Positions 47,352 to 61,218 of a stretch of 64,000 nucleotides of DNA are shown piece after piece. Positions within the stretch are counted from its first letter, which is position 1. Each line of letters starts with the position of its first letter. The notes beneath the pieces are model-generated. The model did not search any database. It had not been told where the DNA came from and saw nothing but the letters and a program-made list of their open reading frames with translations. A program made the translations under genes and the position numbers. Origin of the DNA: Thunnus maccoyii (lineage: Eukaryota > Chordata > Actinopteri > Scombriformes > Scombridae); assembly GCF_910596095.1 (NCBI RefSeq), contig NC_056545.1, positions 7,637,567-7,701,566 on the forward strand. The letters run 5' to 3'.

Positions 47352-50108
47352 TCACTGAGTGAATGAATTCTACCATTGCTCATTTTTCGTGTTTTGTCTT
47401 TTTTTTTTTTTTTAAATAATAATGACTGTGTCCAGTTATGCAGTATTAAATAAAATGGGGGCTACTTAAGGCAGAGATCATATATAAGCTTAAGTGAATG
47501 TTTAACAAAAAACAAGCATATATTAATCAAATATAAAGATAACTTATAATAAATTTTGTTTCCTGTTGATATTAAAGTAAATTTATGTAACAGAAAAGGG
47601 ATAATTGGGAATTTAGTTCCACAATGACCGATGTACCACTGCAAATGTGCATTTGGAAATAACTATAATATAAGATAATATAACAGCAACTGCAAATAGT
47701 AGCTAAAAATTACCCAATTCAGAGTCATACGTGTTGCTTGAGATTACATTGGTTATCCTGACCAGTGTTGTACTGTGCTGTCAGTCTAAAACATGCCTCT
47801 AGAGTGTCGTCAACTTTGTTTCTGTACACTGCAGCCATCTAAGACCCGGACAGGCCACTCAATCAATAAGGAGAGATCACTTGGAAGTGTATAATAATAA
47901 TTATTGATGTTGGTGATAGAAAGATATTTGACGATTAGACTCCATCGATGTGAAGCATCTCCATAAAGCGTAGGCTCTTATGAAGATAGATGATAGGACA
48001 GGAACCCTCCGGAGTCTAGACAGTGGTGGTGGTGGTGGTTGATGATACCTTCGGACAAGTCTCCCTGAATATCATGGAGGTCATGGTGGTGATGGGGAAC
48101 AGGTGGGTTGCACAATAGGATTGCATTGTATTGTATTACAAGTCATGAAAGAATTGCAGAGATATTTAAAGAACGCCATCTACGGATTGATTGGTTTGAG
48201 GAATGCAGGCAGGTATTGGTCAGGTATGATGACGTCAGAGTTGTGAATGAAGAGATTTTGACAATGTGGGAAAGCAGAAGTGACAGAGAGATAGAACAGG
48301 AGGACACAGCAGACATTCAGTGGAATAAAGGCAGAATGTGAGGGAGAAATAGATCTTGAACCTTTGCCAAAGCTGCATTTAAAAGACCTCTGGAGCCCCC
48401 TTAAATATAATATTCCAAAAGAATATGAGAATTGCTTTTATTCTTAAGTTTGCAAGTAGGAGTAGGAGTTTTTTTTACTTTTCTCCTTCTCTAAAATTTC
48501 ACTTTTAGCACCTGAAACCAGACTTCAAATTGGAGTTTGCCACAGTGACACTCCCTCTGCTGTGCCTCTGCTCCCAGTGTAGCACACAGCAAGTCACCAC
48601 AACACTATACAGGCGAGGAAGAACATCCCACTGCACCTCAGGAAAATATAAGTGTTTTTGTGCCACATGAAAATAGAGCTTTAAGTGTGTGTCACACTGT
48701 CCCAGCTTTACTTTGATGGGCTTGGTAGTTTTTTTTTAGGGTGACAGGAGTCACCACAACACCTCCTCTGAGTATAAACCTGTCAGCTTCACTGTTCTTC
48801 ATCCTGTCACTTGGACCGGAGCTCTGTGAGAAACTAGCCCACAGACATCCTGAGAGCCACCTCAGTGCCTTTATAAAACACAGGAAACAATAAGCTTGAA
48901 GTGATTGGCTTTCGTAGGAGGTTTCAGTCTGCCAAAAAAGAGGTTTTAAATGTAAATTTAAAAATGAATTTCATAGGTAAAAGCAGCCTTCTTAAAAATA
49001 CAACAATTACTTGGTTACAGCTCCCATTATCTGTTGAATGTTTGCCTGTGACTAACACTTGTGGGAGGACAGATATGTTGTTTGCTTATTCATTCAATTT
49101 CTTGCTTTATCAGTTTGCTTTTTTTGTTGCTCGTACATTCTTATCTAAAACCCTACTGAATTTAATTACGTCCACTCAATGTGGTGTCTTTCATGTTTTC
49201 ATCTGTTTATTTTCTTTTTCTTTTGGATTAATCAGCCACCAACTCATCATTATGGTCTTATTCTGCTAATAAATTGAAGTTAGAGGGAGAGAAAACATCC
49301 ATGGGAGAATAAACAGAGATTGAAGCATGAAAACATGTCCTCTTTGGGAATTTGTATTTTCTAAAGGTCACAGTGTCTCAATGATTTGGTCTCAATGTTC
49401 CTAATTGGCCTTCAGTTTCCTGTTCCTGATGTGAGTGATCCAGCTCATGTATCTGCCTGTCACCATGTCCCTCCCAAAGCCCTTGTCAGCTCTGAGCAGC
49501 TTTCAGTGTATTTTCAAATAAAATGCCATCTGCTGGCCCCACTTTCTGCCCTCAATCTCAGGTTGGAGGCCGGCTCGGTCCCACCGCACAAAGCAACACT
49601 GACTTCTGAAAAGACCAAAAGGCTTAATCTGTTTTTTTTTCTTTTTCTTCCTCCTCTCTGTTGAAGATTTCCACTACCCGATGGTCTCCGTTTCCTCGTG
49701 CCCTCCCTCCACCTCTCTGAGCAGAAAACATTTAGTGGAATATTAATTATTTACAATTTATTAAAACAGTTATAGCCACACAGTCCTTAGCCATACTGGA
49801 TTTTTTGAAGCTGCCAACACTGATATTTGAGAGTTTAAAAAAATTAGATAATGAAATGTCTGATAGCATTTGACATTTTTCAGAACAATCTCTTGAATTT
49901 GGTCAAATTGTGACAAACATATGTACTGGGAGGCATATTTTACAATTAAAAAATAAACCTTTCAGTGCTCTCTGGTGGACAAACTGCAATGAAGACACTT
50001 TTTACATTTCTGTACTGATATTTCTTGTTACCTGTCAGCTGACATACAGTATATGCTGATACCAACATCTCTAATATCCACCAATGATATTGGCCATGCC
50101 TCCATTTT
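47352..50108. other. Intergenic spacer after mrpl22
   Basis: No exon with credible splice sites or known protein similarity. The longest frames (for example 48108-48341 and 48901-49269) are isolated and unrecognised. A short GGT-rich stretch lies near 48025-48045. Confidence 0.55.
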
Positions 50109-50275
50109 AGAGCTGCAGTAATTAGTTGATTAATGGATTAGTTGATCGACAGAAGATTAATCGCTCTTTATTTTGACAATTGAATAATCGTTTTGAGTCA
50201 TTTTTTAAGAAAAAATGCTAAAATTCTCTGGTTCAAGCTTCTTAAATGTGAATATTTTCTGGTTTTCTTTTGAGG
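50109..50275. mobile_element. Family A element, partial
   Basis: Starts agagctgcagtaattagttg, then gttgatcgacagaagattaa and ttctctggttcaagcttctt. Only the left half is present. Confidence 0.65.
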
Positions 50276-52084
50276 GTTTTGGGTTCAATTCCTAGTAGCG
50301 ATGCCTCTGGTTGTGGCTTCCAAGGAGCTCCATTGGCTGTTTAAGTGTGGGAAGCCAGTGAAGTATCATATCCTTGACAGGTTGGTAGGGGGTTGAATTG
50401 GATCCCGGCCAATGTTTGGAAAAAACAAGGGCAAAAATCTGAAAAGGAAATATTTACACCTCACAACCAGGTGATAGAACATGTTTGGCATTATGAGTTA
50501 ATAAGGGCGACCCAAAAGTGTCGGTCTAGTGTTAGTCTATGTGTGGCTGTGAGGTTCAGTCATTCAGCATCTCTTTAAGATGTGGCCCAGTAAACCGACC
50601 TTTGACTGCCGTGTCCACTGGATGATCCAGCTTCTGAATTGGGACACAGCTCCAAAGAGTACAGGACAATGAATCCTTTCCAGATGAAGGAGTTTTTCAT
50701 TAGTCATTACAATTATAGATGTCAGTACAGTCCAAGCATGGAGTTTATTGGATTTTTCAAAGATGAAAGAAGAACATTCCCGCAAAAATCTATGGAATAA
50801 TCAGTTTGTATCTTTTTAAATTCATTAAGACTGACTGGAAGATTCATTCATTGATCCATGAGGTCAGTAAATAGAGCAATGGTGCATTCAAGAGCACTGA
50901 GAAAAGGGTTCCTATCACAGAAAAACAGAAAAATTCAGCACTAACTTTTGTTTTCCACAAACTGTCCCCCTCTCCCACTGTAATCATGCAAAGACAGGCC
51001 GCAAACACACACACAACTTTGCTTGTGTGTCATGCCTCCACCAATTAGTCGAAATTGTACAGATGACTGCCTTCGCCCGGCGGCTTCGGACGCACAGATA
51101 CACACTGAGATTGAAGTGAAAAATGTTTGGCAAAGCTTCGGCCAATAAACCTGAGAGGCTCGTGGTCCATCTGGGCTTTCTGTCAGATAAGAGTGCGTTT
51201 CTGTGAGTCGTGTTGGTGAAGTGGCAATACCGCTGATGAATGGATGCGTGAATACTGAGCCATGAGTGTGACAGTGAATAGCCCATTGAGAGAATGTATG
51301 TGTGTGGTTTGTCACTCAGCTCTTGTCTTATACTCTAGTCATCATTTCAATGAAACAACAATGAATGAAAATGAAAAACTCTTAAAGAATCATATCAGTG
51401 TTTTGTATGTTCACATCACATTTACTCCACAGCTGACTATTTTGCAGATCATGCAAGTTGTTTTAGAACTTTGAATTTGTTATACCTTTAAACATCCATT
51501 GGTTTCAATGAATATCTGTGATATACATGAAATATATGCAATACCACACAATAATAATGTAGCTTGGACAAAAATAAACGTAGACCTGATCTTCACATTG
51601 TGTTAAATTCTGCTGATTTATTTTTTAATGTGAAGAACCCTTAACGTTCCAACAGCCCGTCTGCGGGTTGTCAGACTATTGAGTACGCAACTATGCTATG
51701 TACACAACTCCTGTCTTTAATTGGGTACTCATGTGACACATCTTTGGAAAGCAAGCAAGATTCTTGTGATTTGATTGATGCAAACCATTTCAGGATACAA
51801 TCAACAGGTACAATGACACCTCTGTCAGACAACAATTACAAAATTCATGCTAATGTTACTCATCTGTGAAGCCTCCACTGATTGATACAACTCTTGGCAT
51901 AGGTCCAGTCGATCCAATCCAGTAAAATATCTAGTCCAAAACACATTATTACACCAATAAATATCCATGAACGGCTGTTGCATCATTTCAAATTACCCAG
52001 CAGATGTCCTAATCTTCATTGTATTCTCCATCATAAGTTGCATTAGCATGTAAACATTAGCCACATCTCAGTATCGAAATGGTG
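50276..52084. other. Intergenic spacer
   Basis: No gene found. The segment opens with gggttttgggttcaattcct, which loosely resembles a tRNA-type B box and could be a SINE remnant, but no A box or cloverleaf is visible. Confidence 0.45.
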
Positions 52085-52395
52085 GCTGCACTCTGACGTT
52101 TCAATAGACACTATTGACTGTATATAAATATGGACATCATTACAACTCCCCAAAAGTAAAGCCAAAACATCTGTCCCCTGGTGGCTGGCTGCAGTATAGC
52201 TCATAAATCCCACCCCCTTCATGTTAGCAGATGGGACATGAGCCAAACTAAAAAATAAACTACAATAGCCAATGAGAGTTCGCGTTGAAAGGAGGTGCTT
52301 GCCCCTCTTCTTTCGTGTAAAGACCGAGCCAATAGGAACAGATTCTGCCGATGACTGGCGCTTCAAGTTGCCAATGAAATTCCAAAAATGACCAT
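52085..52395. repeat. Interspersed repeat, family F
   Basis: Contains ttgactgtatataaatatgg and ggtggctggctgcagtat, strings I recognise from a common fish repeat. Non-coding. Family and limits are approximate. Confidence 0.45.
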
Positions 52396-54299
52396 ATACA
52401 ACTTTAGTGGTTTCTATAAAGCCACAACATGGAAATTATGTGCATTTAAATAGTTTGTTGTGCTTTACTTTTATACAAACTGCTTTCCACCATAGTGTTT
52501 GTTTTGACTCTTTTATATGCACAAAGTTTAGTTTCAACAGGGGAACAAAGCACTATAATGTAATTTATGCTTCAGTTACTTTGAAGCAGGGGTTATTTGG
52601 TGTCTCTAAATGGCCTTTTTTTGCCAGATGCCTAGAAATACCCTTAGAAAAACATGTGTAAAATATTCGTTTTCTGTGGAATTGTTATTAAATTCGAACT
52701 TGGACTACGTAAGGCTCCATACTGTTGTCCCATTGTGTTTTCCAGCTAATAAGTCACAGCTATAGGTCATCTGCAGGCATCTGTTTGCAAAAAAAAAATA
52801 TTCAGACAGAAATAAAAACCTTCAGTGTGTTCAGACTTCTATTACTCAATGCCAGTAACATTTACAGTGACTGTTGGAGGAAAAACTTCAGAGTGTTACC
52901 TTTCAAAAGAGACGAAAACAATGCATGTACTCCTAATGGTTCAAGAAGAGCTTTCAGTTTACTTTAGGTATGCCTTGGATAGGCATTTAAGGCTAATTTT
53001 ACAGGAATTTAAAGGAATGTTAAGGGGCTAATGGAAACCAGTTGTTGCCAAGATTGGCCAGAGACATACATTCAAAGATTGTACAATATGCATTTGTATG
53101 ACTTAAACCTGTGGTAGCATATTTTTTGGCCACTTGAGGGCAGCGGAAACAAGTAGTGAGCCGGTGCAGCCGGATCATGAGCTGAAACTCGCTGTAAAGC
53201 TCTGTAAAGCCAACGAGACCCAACACATTACACAGTCATTTCATGTTACTATGAAAAATACTGATTATAGCCAATCTAAGTTTAAAATCTGTATCAATAG
53301 CCTACAATGTTAACAGTGAAAACTTAAAAGCATATTTTTTCTTTTTTTTTTTCTTTTTTTTGGATAAACCAATCCCAATTAACCGTCCACTTAGTTTTGT
53401 CCTCAGCTTTTAACTGTATAATATGGTCTTCTTCAGCAGATGGAGTGTGCTCAGTTTTCATGGAAGTGGAAAAATCTAATAAGCGGCCCTTGAGTTTTGT
53501 CAAACTATTTCCAAGGTCATGAATCAACTTTTACGCTTAGTTTATATTCTGCTTCGTGTTCATATCATGTCTGTCAATGTCTTACTGTAGTTGCTGTGTA
53601 TGCAAAGACAAACACATTCTTGACCACGCAGCAAGGTCCACATGCAAATCAACATTTCCTTATATAACCACTGCACAAGCACATGATGTAAGTACATGCA
53701 AAACTAACACATCGTTTCCAGAATCTAAATGTCTTTTGTCAAGAGTCACTTGTGTGGTGAAACATTTATTTCCCTCCATTGTGGTTTTCATGAGAAGTCA
53801 TATAAATAAATGATCAGAAATGCAAAAGTAAGCTTCTATCCAGCTCTGTTGCCCCCCAACATCCCTCTGCAGGGATGCCATGGAGGAGTTCAGTGGTTAC
53901 ATGAAGTGAATTATGTATCGTTTCATTCTAAGCATGAGTTCATCCACCAACAAGACAAGAAAACATGCTACCAGCGTTGGGAATTAACTGGAGGAAAGAT
54001 TCAAATAGTCTGGACTTTATTATTCATGACGGGTGAAATTGTGCATTCAAAATACTCTGTACACAAATGTATGCACTACACAACCCAGGCCACCACACAC
54101 ACATACATACACCTGGATGAAAGAATGGGATGCCGTGACGCTTCTTTTCATTTGTTTTTAATGCTGGTTGTCGGTCAACGTGCTGAGCGGCCCAGCGGAG
54201 GCTCAGATTGAGAAACAAATAGAAATCAGAAGCCAGTTGTGTGGGGAGTGCCTCAGGATGTTATTCATTTCCTTTCAACTTTTCCATTTTATGTTTTTT
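52396..54299. other. Intergenic spacer
   Basis: No gene found. A fragment near 53105-53150 (gccacttgagggcagcggaa) resembles the left part of the repeat near 62670. Confidence 0.45.
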
Positions 54300-54307
54300 T
54301 TCTCTCC

Positions 54308-54382
<75 letters not shown>
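54300..54382 (+). repeat. (TC)n microsatellite
   Basis: A long TC tract with one or two interruptions (cctc, tttc). The poly-serine/leucine and poly-arginine/glutamate frames through it are artefacts. Confidence 0.95.
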
Positions 54383-54384
<2 letters not shown>

Positions 54385-55399
54385 TGGTTGCAGTGTGCAG
54401 GGAATGACATCCGCAAAATAGTGTTAGCTCCCAAATGAAATCTTCGGCACAAACACCACAGAGCAGGCTGCCTGCTGGCCGACGCTGAATGCTTTGCCCT
54501 TGAGAAACAAATCCAGACACAAAACACTTTGTTAGTTCTCTGGACAGCCTCCAATAAAGCTACGTTCACCTCTTTTTTCCCTGAAAAAAGCTCACAGTCT
54601 ATATCTCTTTGACAGGGATACTTCTGTTTTTAAAAGAAAAAAAAGGACAAAAGTAGTAGAAACAAAAGTACCTTAGTGCTTGTCTGTTCTTGTTGAAGTT
54701 CAATATTTTAGCTGATTTGTTTTTGGAATTAACAACAGTGAGGCTTTTTTAATACTCTGTTTCCCCATCATGCTCTTCAACGCATGTGATACTACTGAAA
54801 CCTTTTAATCTTTTGAGTATCAAACATACCCTGTAAGCTTGAAACATGGCTTATGGTTTCCTTCTTGAGAAGAGTGACTAAGGACTAAGGTCACCACCTA
54901 CAATGTACTCCAATGGTTTTCACAGTCTGCATTGTCCATTTTTATGTTCATCCATTGATCCATCCATTTCCTGCTGCTTATCTGGGTTGTGGTAGCAATA
55001 GATTAGAGGTTTCAGTATGCTTCAAATGACCTGCTGTAACTTGTACAATGTGTCTGAGTCTGACTACGTCTAAAGACAGAAAGTATTTATACCTATTCTG
55101 AATGACCACACTAAAAGGCATTGGGAAAAGCGTGCCAGTGAACCTTACAACTGAGAATAACAGCACACACAGTCCAACTCTCTCTCCTCAAATGCATTTG
55201 TGGTGTTGCATTTGGTAAAGAACAGGAAAAGTAATAGAAGTAGTAGGAAAAAAGAATGAAAAAAGATAGATTTAGCTACAAGTTCAAACCCAACCTACTT
55301 TTACACCTGCATGAAGTGAGTGTGAATGTTGCATTTTTTGTTTTGGAAAGTTACCAAAATTGTCACCGACCTTCCTCCGATTCTGATGTTGGAAAGGGA

Positions 55400-55690
55400 G
55401 TTTCAGATGCTGTCAGATGATCCGACAAGTGCTTTTGTTACTGAGGCGATAAGGAAGACATCTTTCTCCACAGCAAGGTCTTCCAGCTCCTCATGGGGAA
55501 TCCCAAAGTGTCCCCAGGTCAGATGGTACATACAATCTCTCCAGTGTGTTCTCCAGGGTCTCTTCTCAGTTGGACATGTCCACAATACCTCCCTGGGGAG
55601 GCGTCCAGGAGGCAATCTTATCAGACGCTGAACCACCTCAACTGGCTCCTTTGAACATGAACGAGCAACGGTTCCAAGTTCATTCCAGAT
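55400..55690 (-). pseudogene. LINE ORF2 C-terminal fragment
   Basis: The minus strand encodes RLPPGRLPREVLWTCP, then THWRDCMYHLTWGHFGIP and HEELEDLA. This matches the C-terminal tail seen in many fish non-LTR retrotransposon ORFs (RTRWRDYxxxLAWERLGIPxEEL). No reverse-transcriptase core remains nearby. The clade cannot be assigned. Confidence 0.6.
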
Positions 55691-57404
55691 GCCCTCACCC
55701 TGTCTTTAACGATGACTTAAAGACATGGACCCTGCAAGTGAAATTCATTATAGCTGCTTGTATCTGCAATGTTGTTCATTTGGTGAATTCATGAACAAAT
55801 GACGAAGATACTTTAACATCTTCATAAAGGGCAGAAACTCGTTCCCAACCCATTCAGCTCAGCATGTTACAAACAGTCATTGTTTCATCAATATATATAT
55901 ATATATAAATACTTTGCTGCTGCGCTGTCAGGCTCCAATGATAATTATGTTTGTTAACCCAACCTGCTCAAACTCACTCTCTATTTTCTCATAGGCTTGG
56001 TTTCTAGACCTAACTCTAGAAACATGTACAATAACTGAAGGAAGACACCACTGAAATGCTGTAGCCTTGTAGATCAGCAGAACAGCAGACCCAGATTCAA
56101 ACCATCAAACCTCCCTGCTCTACTTTGTCTCAATGCTTTGTTCAAGAACAGAAAGCATGAGTGCTGTTCTGCAAGTCCCATGGGTGCTGAGCTGCACTGA
56201 CTGACTTCCCTGAAAAGTATGAAATTACCATCAGGTGCACAAACATCAAATGAAGCTTCTGAGCCCAATGATTACTAAGGACTACATAAGAATTAAAATC
56301 TGCCAATCTCTGTTGGGAATTTTAGTTTGGCAGCGAAAGTCACAGGTTTGAAGATACATTTACTTTTACAGCAATATCAAATAAGTAGTCCAAATAGTAT
56401 GTTAGAGAATAAAAATGAAATTAAATCAAATACGATGTATGAAAGTGGAAAAAAAATCACTGATCACTTTACACTGTTAATTCTGAATTTGTGACCTAAA
56501 AATACACAATCACAAAATGATAAATAACATTTGTTATACAGTTGTATAGCTAATTACAGTATACATTAGTATGTATAAATCTACACATGAACATGCAGTA
56601 TTTGTTGCTTGGAGCCAGAAGCGGTAGCTAACCAGTATTTTGGTGAGGGGAGGAGAGAATTTTCCTATTTTCTTGGCTGTAATTATCATGGAGATTTTTA
56701 TGACACACAACAGAGTACATGCATGGTAGCACATCAGCATCACTACTGCATTTTCAGTGCACTGGGTGTCACTGTTGCATCATGTCTGAGTCATCCTGAT
56801 TCAAACTGCCTGTCTGACACTTCAGCAGCAGCATGAGCAGGACAAACCCCGAGAGTCACATTTTTACAGGACGCAGAGGACAGCTTCCTCTAACATGTCT
56901 GCGGACTCCTCCAACGGATCACATCCCACACGAAACCAAAGACACAGAAACCAATCTGACACAATTCTGCTGGGTATGTGTGCTGCATGTCTTTCAATTC
57001 ATCAAGATGAATTTCAATATTTCAATTCGTCACGCATGCTGCAGCTCTAAGCTGAGAGCCATGCAGTGCAGGGACGATGTGCAGCAGGCTGAGAAAAACA
57101 GTACTATTAAAGAATGTTACAGTAAAATTGACTTTCTGTAATTCTGATACTGTGCATGTGCATTCCAATATTTCATTACAGCCGTACAATAGTTAATCAA
57201 ACGACAAGGCACACAGCTCTGAATGACAAGCACCACTGAATTTGCATCGATGCCAGAACTCCACAGTGATTTCTCCCCATAAATCCATCTAAAACTGAAT
57301 AGAAGTAAAGTGAGTTTTACAGACTGCAGAGGCCCAAAGTCAAAAATATAAGAGGAACAAACAAGTCTGAAGCAGTTGTCACACCTCACCTCCACCAGGC
57401 CACT
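55691..57404. other. Intergenic spacer
   Basis: No supportable gene. A short (TA)n run lies near 55892-55906. Confidence 0.45.
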
Positions 57405-58055
57405 TTAAAGGATAGGTTCACAGTTTTTCAAGTCGTTCTTAAAACAAAAGTCATATGAACAGTGAAAGAGGTTTTCCTCGCTGTAATCATTCCACCTGTT
57501 CATACTGGCTATAGAAAGATCCCCTTCAAATGTGCTTTCAGTGTTTCAATTTCAATTCAAGTGAAGTGGCCAAAATCCACAGTGTGTCCACACAGTCATT
57601 TTGTGCAAAAATTCATTGCATGAAGCTTATATGAGGCTTCAGCAGTCTGAGTTAGTCATATCAAGTGGATATCTGCCACATTTACAGTCTTTTTAGCATC
57701 AAATTCCCTCTTTGTGTTTCCCTGTTGAGCTGCAGTGGAAGTACAGTAACAAAAAGAGGGACTTTGGCACTAAAAAGACTGTAATGTTGAAAGATATCTA
57801 CTTGATTTGACTCATTTGAACGGCTGAAGCTTCATATTAGCTTCAGATAAACTTTTAAATGCATTTTTGCACAGAAGGAGGACTGTGGATTTTGTCCTCC
57901 ATCACTTACATTGTAAGTGCATCATGAAGGGATCTTCTAATGGTCAGTATGAACAGGAGGAATGATTACAGCAAGAAAAACCTATTTCAATGTTCATTTT
58001 GGCCCCTGACTATTGTTTTAAGACAGACGTCAAAAATTGTGAACCCATCCTTTAA
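57405..58055. mobile_element. 651-bp foldback transposon-like element
   Basis: Left end ttaaaggataggttcac (57405-57421) and right end gtgaacccatcctttaa (58039-58055) are reverse complements with one mismatch. The arms stay complementary well inward: ctgtaatcattccacctgtt pairs with aacaggaggaatgattacag, and ttacagtctttttag with ctaaaaagactgtaa. The centre of symmetry lies near 57735. No transposase is encoded. I recognise the family as common in percomorph fish. Confidence 0.85.
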
Positions 58056-59469
58056 GGTAACATCTAGTTGGGCCTGAAAAATCAAAATTTATATAGACTA
58101 AAAGCAACTGATATACAAGTACGAATGGATAGTGCTGTGCTTGATTGTTAAGGTTTTGGTTGCACTCAAGAAGCAAACGCTGTCTTAAATCTTTAGGGGC
58201 TCACACATCGTTATATCTTCTTCCCCCAAACTCATCAAAACTCACATGTTGGCAAACGTGGAGTAGATACTTCTCCAAAACCTTTGAATGTCATCAAAAG
58301 TCATCCATATGTTGTCCATACTGAATGAATGTATAAAAATAGTTATTTACCTACAAAGATCAAGATTAAGGATTGAGAATAAGCCATGAAACGAATAAAT
58401 GCTTTTTATTATAACATCCACATTGCTTCTGTCTCTATGCGTGAATGAAGCTAAAGTGTTTGTTTTTTTGTTTTTTTTAATATGTCTAAAGCAAAAAAGA
58501 ATCAGGAGTTATGCTGCCCATACTGTTGCAGGGATTTTCTGTATGTCAATATTCTGTACCAAATATTTGAAAATATTCAATGTGTCAGAGTAGAAAAGCT
58601 TCTAAAAACCCCGCCAAAGGACACCAAAGTGACACGCGACAAAATAGCATCTCATAGTAATTTATTCTTTGGCAAGAGAAAGTATAAAATAATTTTTTTT
58701 TACTATTCAGTACATAATAGTGTGACAAATGGCAAAATACTCAGACACCACTGGTCCTATGACCTTGAAGCCATCTAAATGTACCTTGTTTCGACCTACC
58801 TCTTTGTTAGAGAGTATTGATTGTATGCTGCTGTTTAATTGTATTGCAGGATAATTTGAGTCCACTAATGACGGGTAAAATGATGCTCACTAGACATTTG
58901 GACAACACATACAACATAAAGGTAAACGCACTATATAGGGGAATATATATTTGTTTACTGTGGTCCAACTTAATGGGTGATAATGGGTTGGTAAACCTGT
59001 TGCATTTTCCACTGTATTCATTGTCTTTTCACACAGAAGAAAATTAAAGCCAACCAAAATGTGTCACTAAAAGCCACATTCACACCGCTCATTGGTTAGT
59101 TGTGCCTGGGGCGGGAATGAGAACATAAACACAGGAAGAAGGTCCTGAAGAATCTCCTGTTTGCTAAATGCAACATACTACGTTGCACTACTCCAGATCG
59201 GATCTCTCGGGCTAGCTGCTAGCAACTGTTGATTTCACTCATCCTCATTCCAGTAAGCACACCTGGCTATGTGAGCCATTGCACAGTACACCTGGTAGTT
59301 GGAACTGATCAACATCGAATCACGTTCCCACCACAAACAGAGTGTGTTTGGGACCAGACTGAGACCGCTTCATAGGGTCATAGTGCGAATGTTTTGGTCC
59401 ACACCCGAGTGCTAATACAGTGTTCAGACCTGCACAAACAAACCGTTACATGACATGACAGTCTGATAT
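58056..59469. other. Spacer with probable interspersed repeat
   Basis: No gene is recognised. The frame at 58482-58778 starts with a CPYC-type motif but has no similarity I know. The stretch 59080-59460 (ttcacaccgctcattgg, tgttcagacctgcacaaaca) resembles a common fish repeat. Confidence 0.4.
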
Positions 59470-60480
59470 ATGGGAGTTTGTGCCAAACCTTTGGTGCATT
59501 ATTAACAGAGAGCTGCTTCACCATACTTTTTGTGATTCATTTTTGGTACATTGAGCAAGCCAGCACTAAACGACCTAAAGAACAGTTTGAACCATACTCA
59601 GATAAGCAATTAGAGAGGTATGAAGGTGCTAAACCATTTAGGCCCTTATAAAAAGTAAAAGAATTTAAAAATCAATCCTCAATGTTACAGATAGCCAGTG
59701 TAATGAAGCTAGAACTGGTGTAATATGTTCTGGCTATTGCATTTTGTACAAGTTGCAGCTTTTTTTTTTTTTTTAGCATGAAAATACAAAGGCATGAGTC
59801 AAGTTTTGGGCATCTTCCTATGAGAAGTGGGGTCTAACTTTTGCAATATTTCTTAAATGAAAAAAAGCAATCTTTGTAACATTGTTGATATGTGATTTAA
59901 AATCCAACTCAGAGTCAAGAACACCCAGACCTTTTACTTCAGCCTTGTTCTGTAGGGCCAGACTTCAAAGTTTGTTTAATATTTTTTCTCTCCGTATATT
60001 TCTACCAGTTATAAGAATTTCTGTTTCATCTTTATTTAATTTGAGGAAATTATTACTCCACTGTACAATGCTGGAGAGACAATTTATCAAGGGATTTAGG
60101 GGATTAGTATCATCTGGCACTACAGATAAATATAATATAAATCCAAATTTACTCCATGATCACAAATAATTCTTCCAAGTTGTTAGACAAAACAGAAAAG
60201 GACCAAGAATAGAACCCTGTGGAATACCAAAAACAATGTCATGCTTGTTTTAAACATGGTCACCAAGGCTAACAAAACATCTTCTGCCATTGAGGTACGT
60301 ATTAAACCAGTTCAGAGCTGTACCTCAGAGACCAATCCAATTTTTAAGTCAGTTTTTAAGAAGTATCACTTGATCGACTGTATCAAATGCAGCGCTTAGA
60401 TCAAGAAGTACAACATAAGTTGCGTCACTTATGCTCTTCAGTATTTCTTCCACTTGAAAAAGTAATTTCTGTCAAGAGAT
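59470..60480 (-). pseudogene. L2/CR1-like LINE reverse-transcriptase remnant
   Basis: Read on the minus strand, the LINE motifs come in order: LLDLSAAFDTVDQ (60405-60373), then GIPQGSILGP (60229-60197), a worn ADDT-like block, NNFLKLNKDETEILITG, LDSELDFKSHINNVTK, FHLRNIAKVRPH, and GLAPSYLSN near the 3' end. Stops and frameshifts break the frame. The 5' half (endonuclease) and ORF1 are absent. It is a 5'-truncated, inactive copy; the clade is inferred from motif style. Confidence 0.85.
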
Positions 60481-61187
60481 AAATGTGAAGTGTTGAAGGA
60501 CCAAGCATGGATCTCTCCACTGAAAGCCACTTAAATGTAATAGTGTAAGTGACAGTAGGTCTTCAAAGGCACAATCTGTGATCCAAATAAAAAGACAAAA
60601 AGCCAGGTCAGATCAGATTATCTCGCATATACATTTTCCTCCTGTCAGTGATCAAATCAAATATATTTATTGTTTTGGGGCACTACACTCTTGACATATA
60701 AAACTAGTTTTGCTTTTATCTTTGTCAACCTTTGGAATAAATGTAAAATACTAATTCCACAAGTAAGAGGAGAACAGCTGAAACAAGTAATTGTCCAGCT
60801 TTGGATATTAATTTTGGATGCTGATGAGGCTGTAAGAGCCATGTGGTTATGTTAGAATAATGCACCCCTCCAGCTCATCAGAACTGAATAAATTGGTCTA
60901 ACTCTTCCTTAATTCAAATCAGCTCTATAAATGTGATGCATACTCTGTGAGTTAATTTGGTCCTGAACTTCACTCTGTATTTACAGCGTTGTTAGCGTGG
61001 TGGCTGCACCTTCTCTGTCACTTATATTAGGGCCAAAGTCAGACGATCTCATGTTTGTTTCTTGCTGTTGCCGCGGGGAAAGTCACCTGATGCCCACCGA
61101 CGCTGGAGATCAGGGGCTCTCCAGTCATAAAACGGCCCATAAACACAGAAACAATCAAGGGAGGACCAGGCATGTGTGTGTGCGTGT

Positions 61188-61218
<31 letters not shown>

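Noticed and set aside
48108-48341. 77-residue plus-strand frame in the right-hand spacer
   Set aside because: Acidic, charged composition looks protein-like, but there are no splice sites, neighbours or known similarity; not reported as a gene.
50280-50310. Possible tRNA or SINE B box (gggttcaattcct)
   Set aside because: No matching A box, anticodon arm or acceptor stem could be found upstream, so no tRNA is called.
54168-54569. Ser-Leu and Arg-Glu repeat proteins
   Set aside because: Translation of the TC microsatellite in several frames.
58482-58778. 98-residue frame with a CPYC motif
   Set aside because: A single cysteine cluster without a paired zinc ligand set, in an AT-rich spacer; no family recognised.
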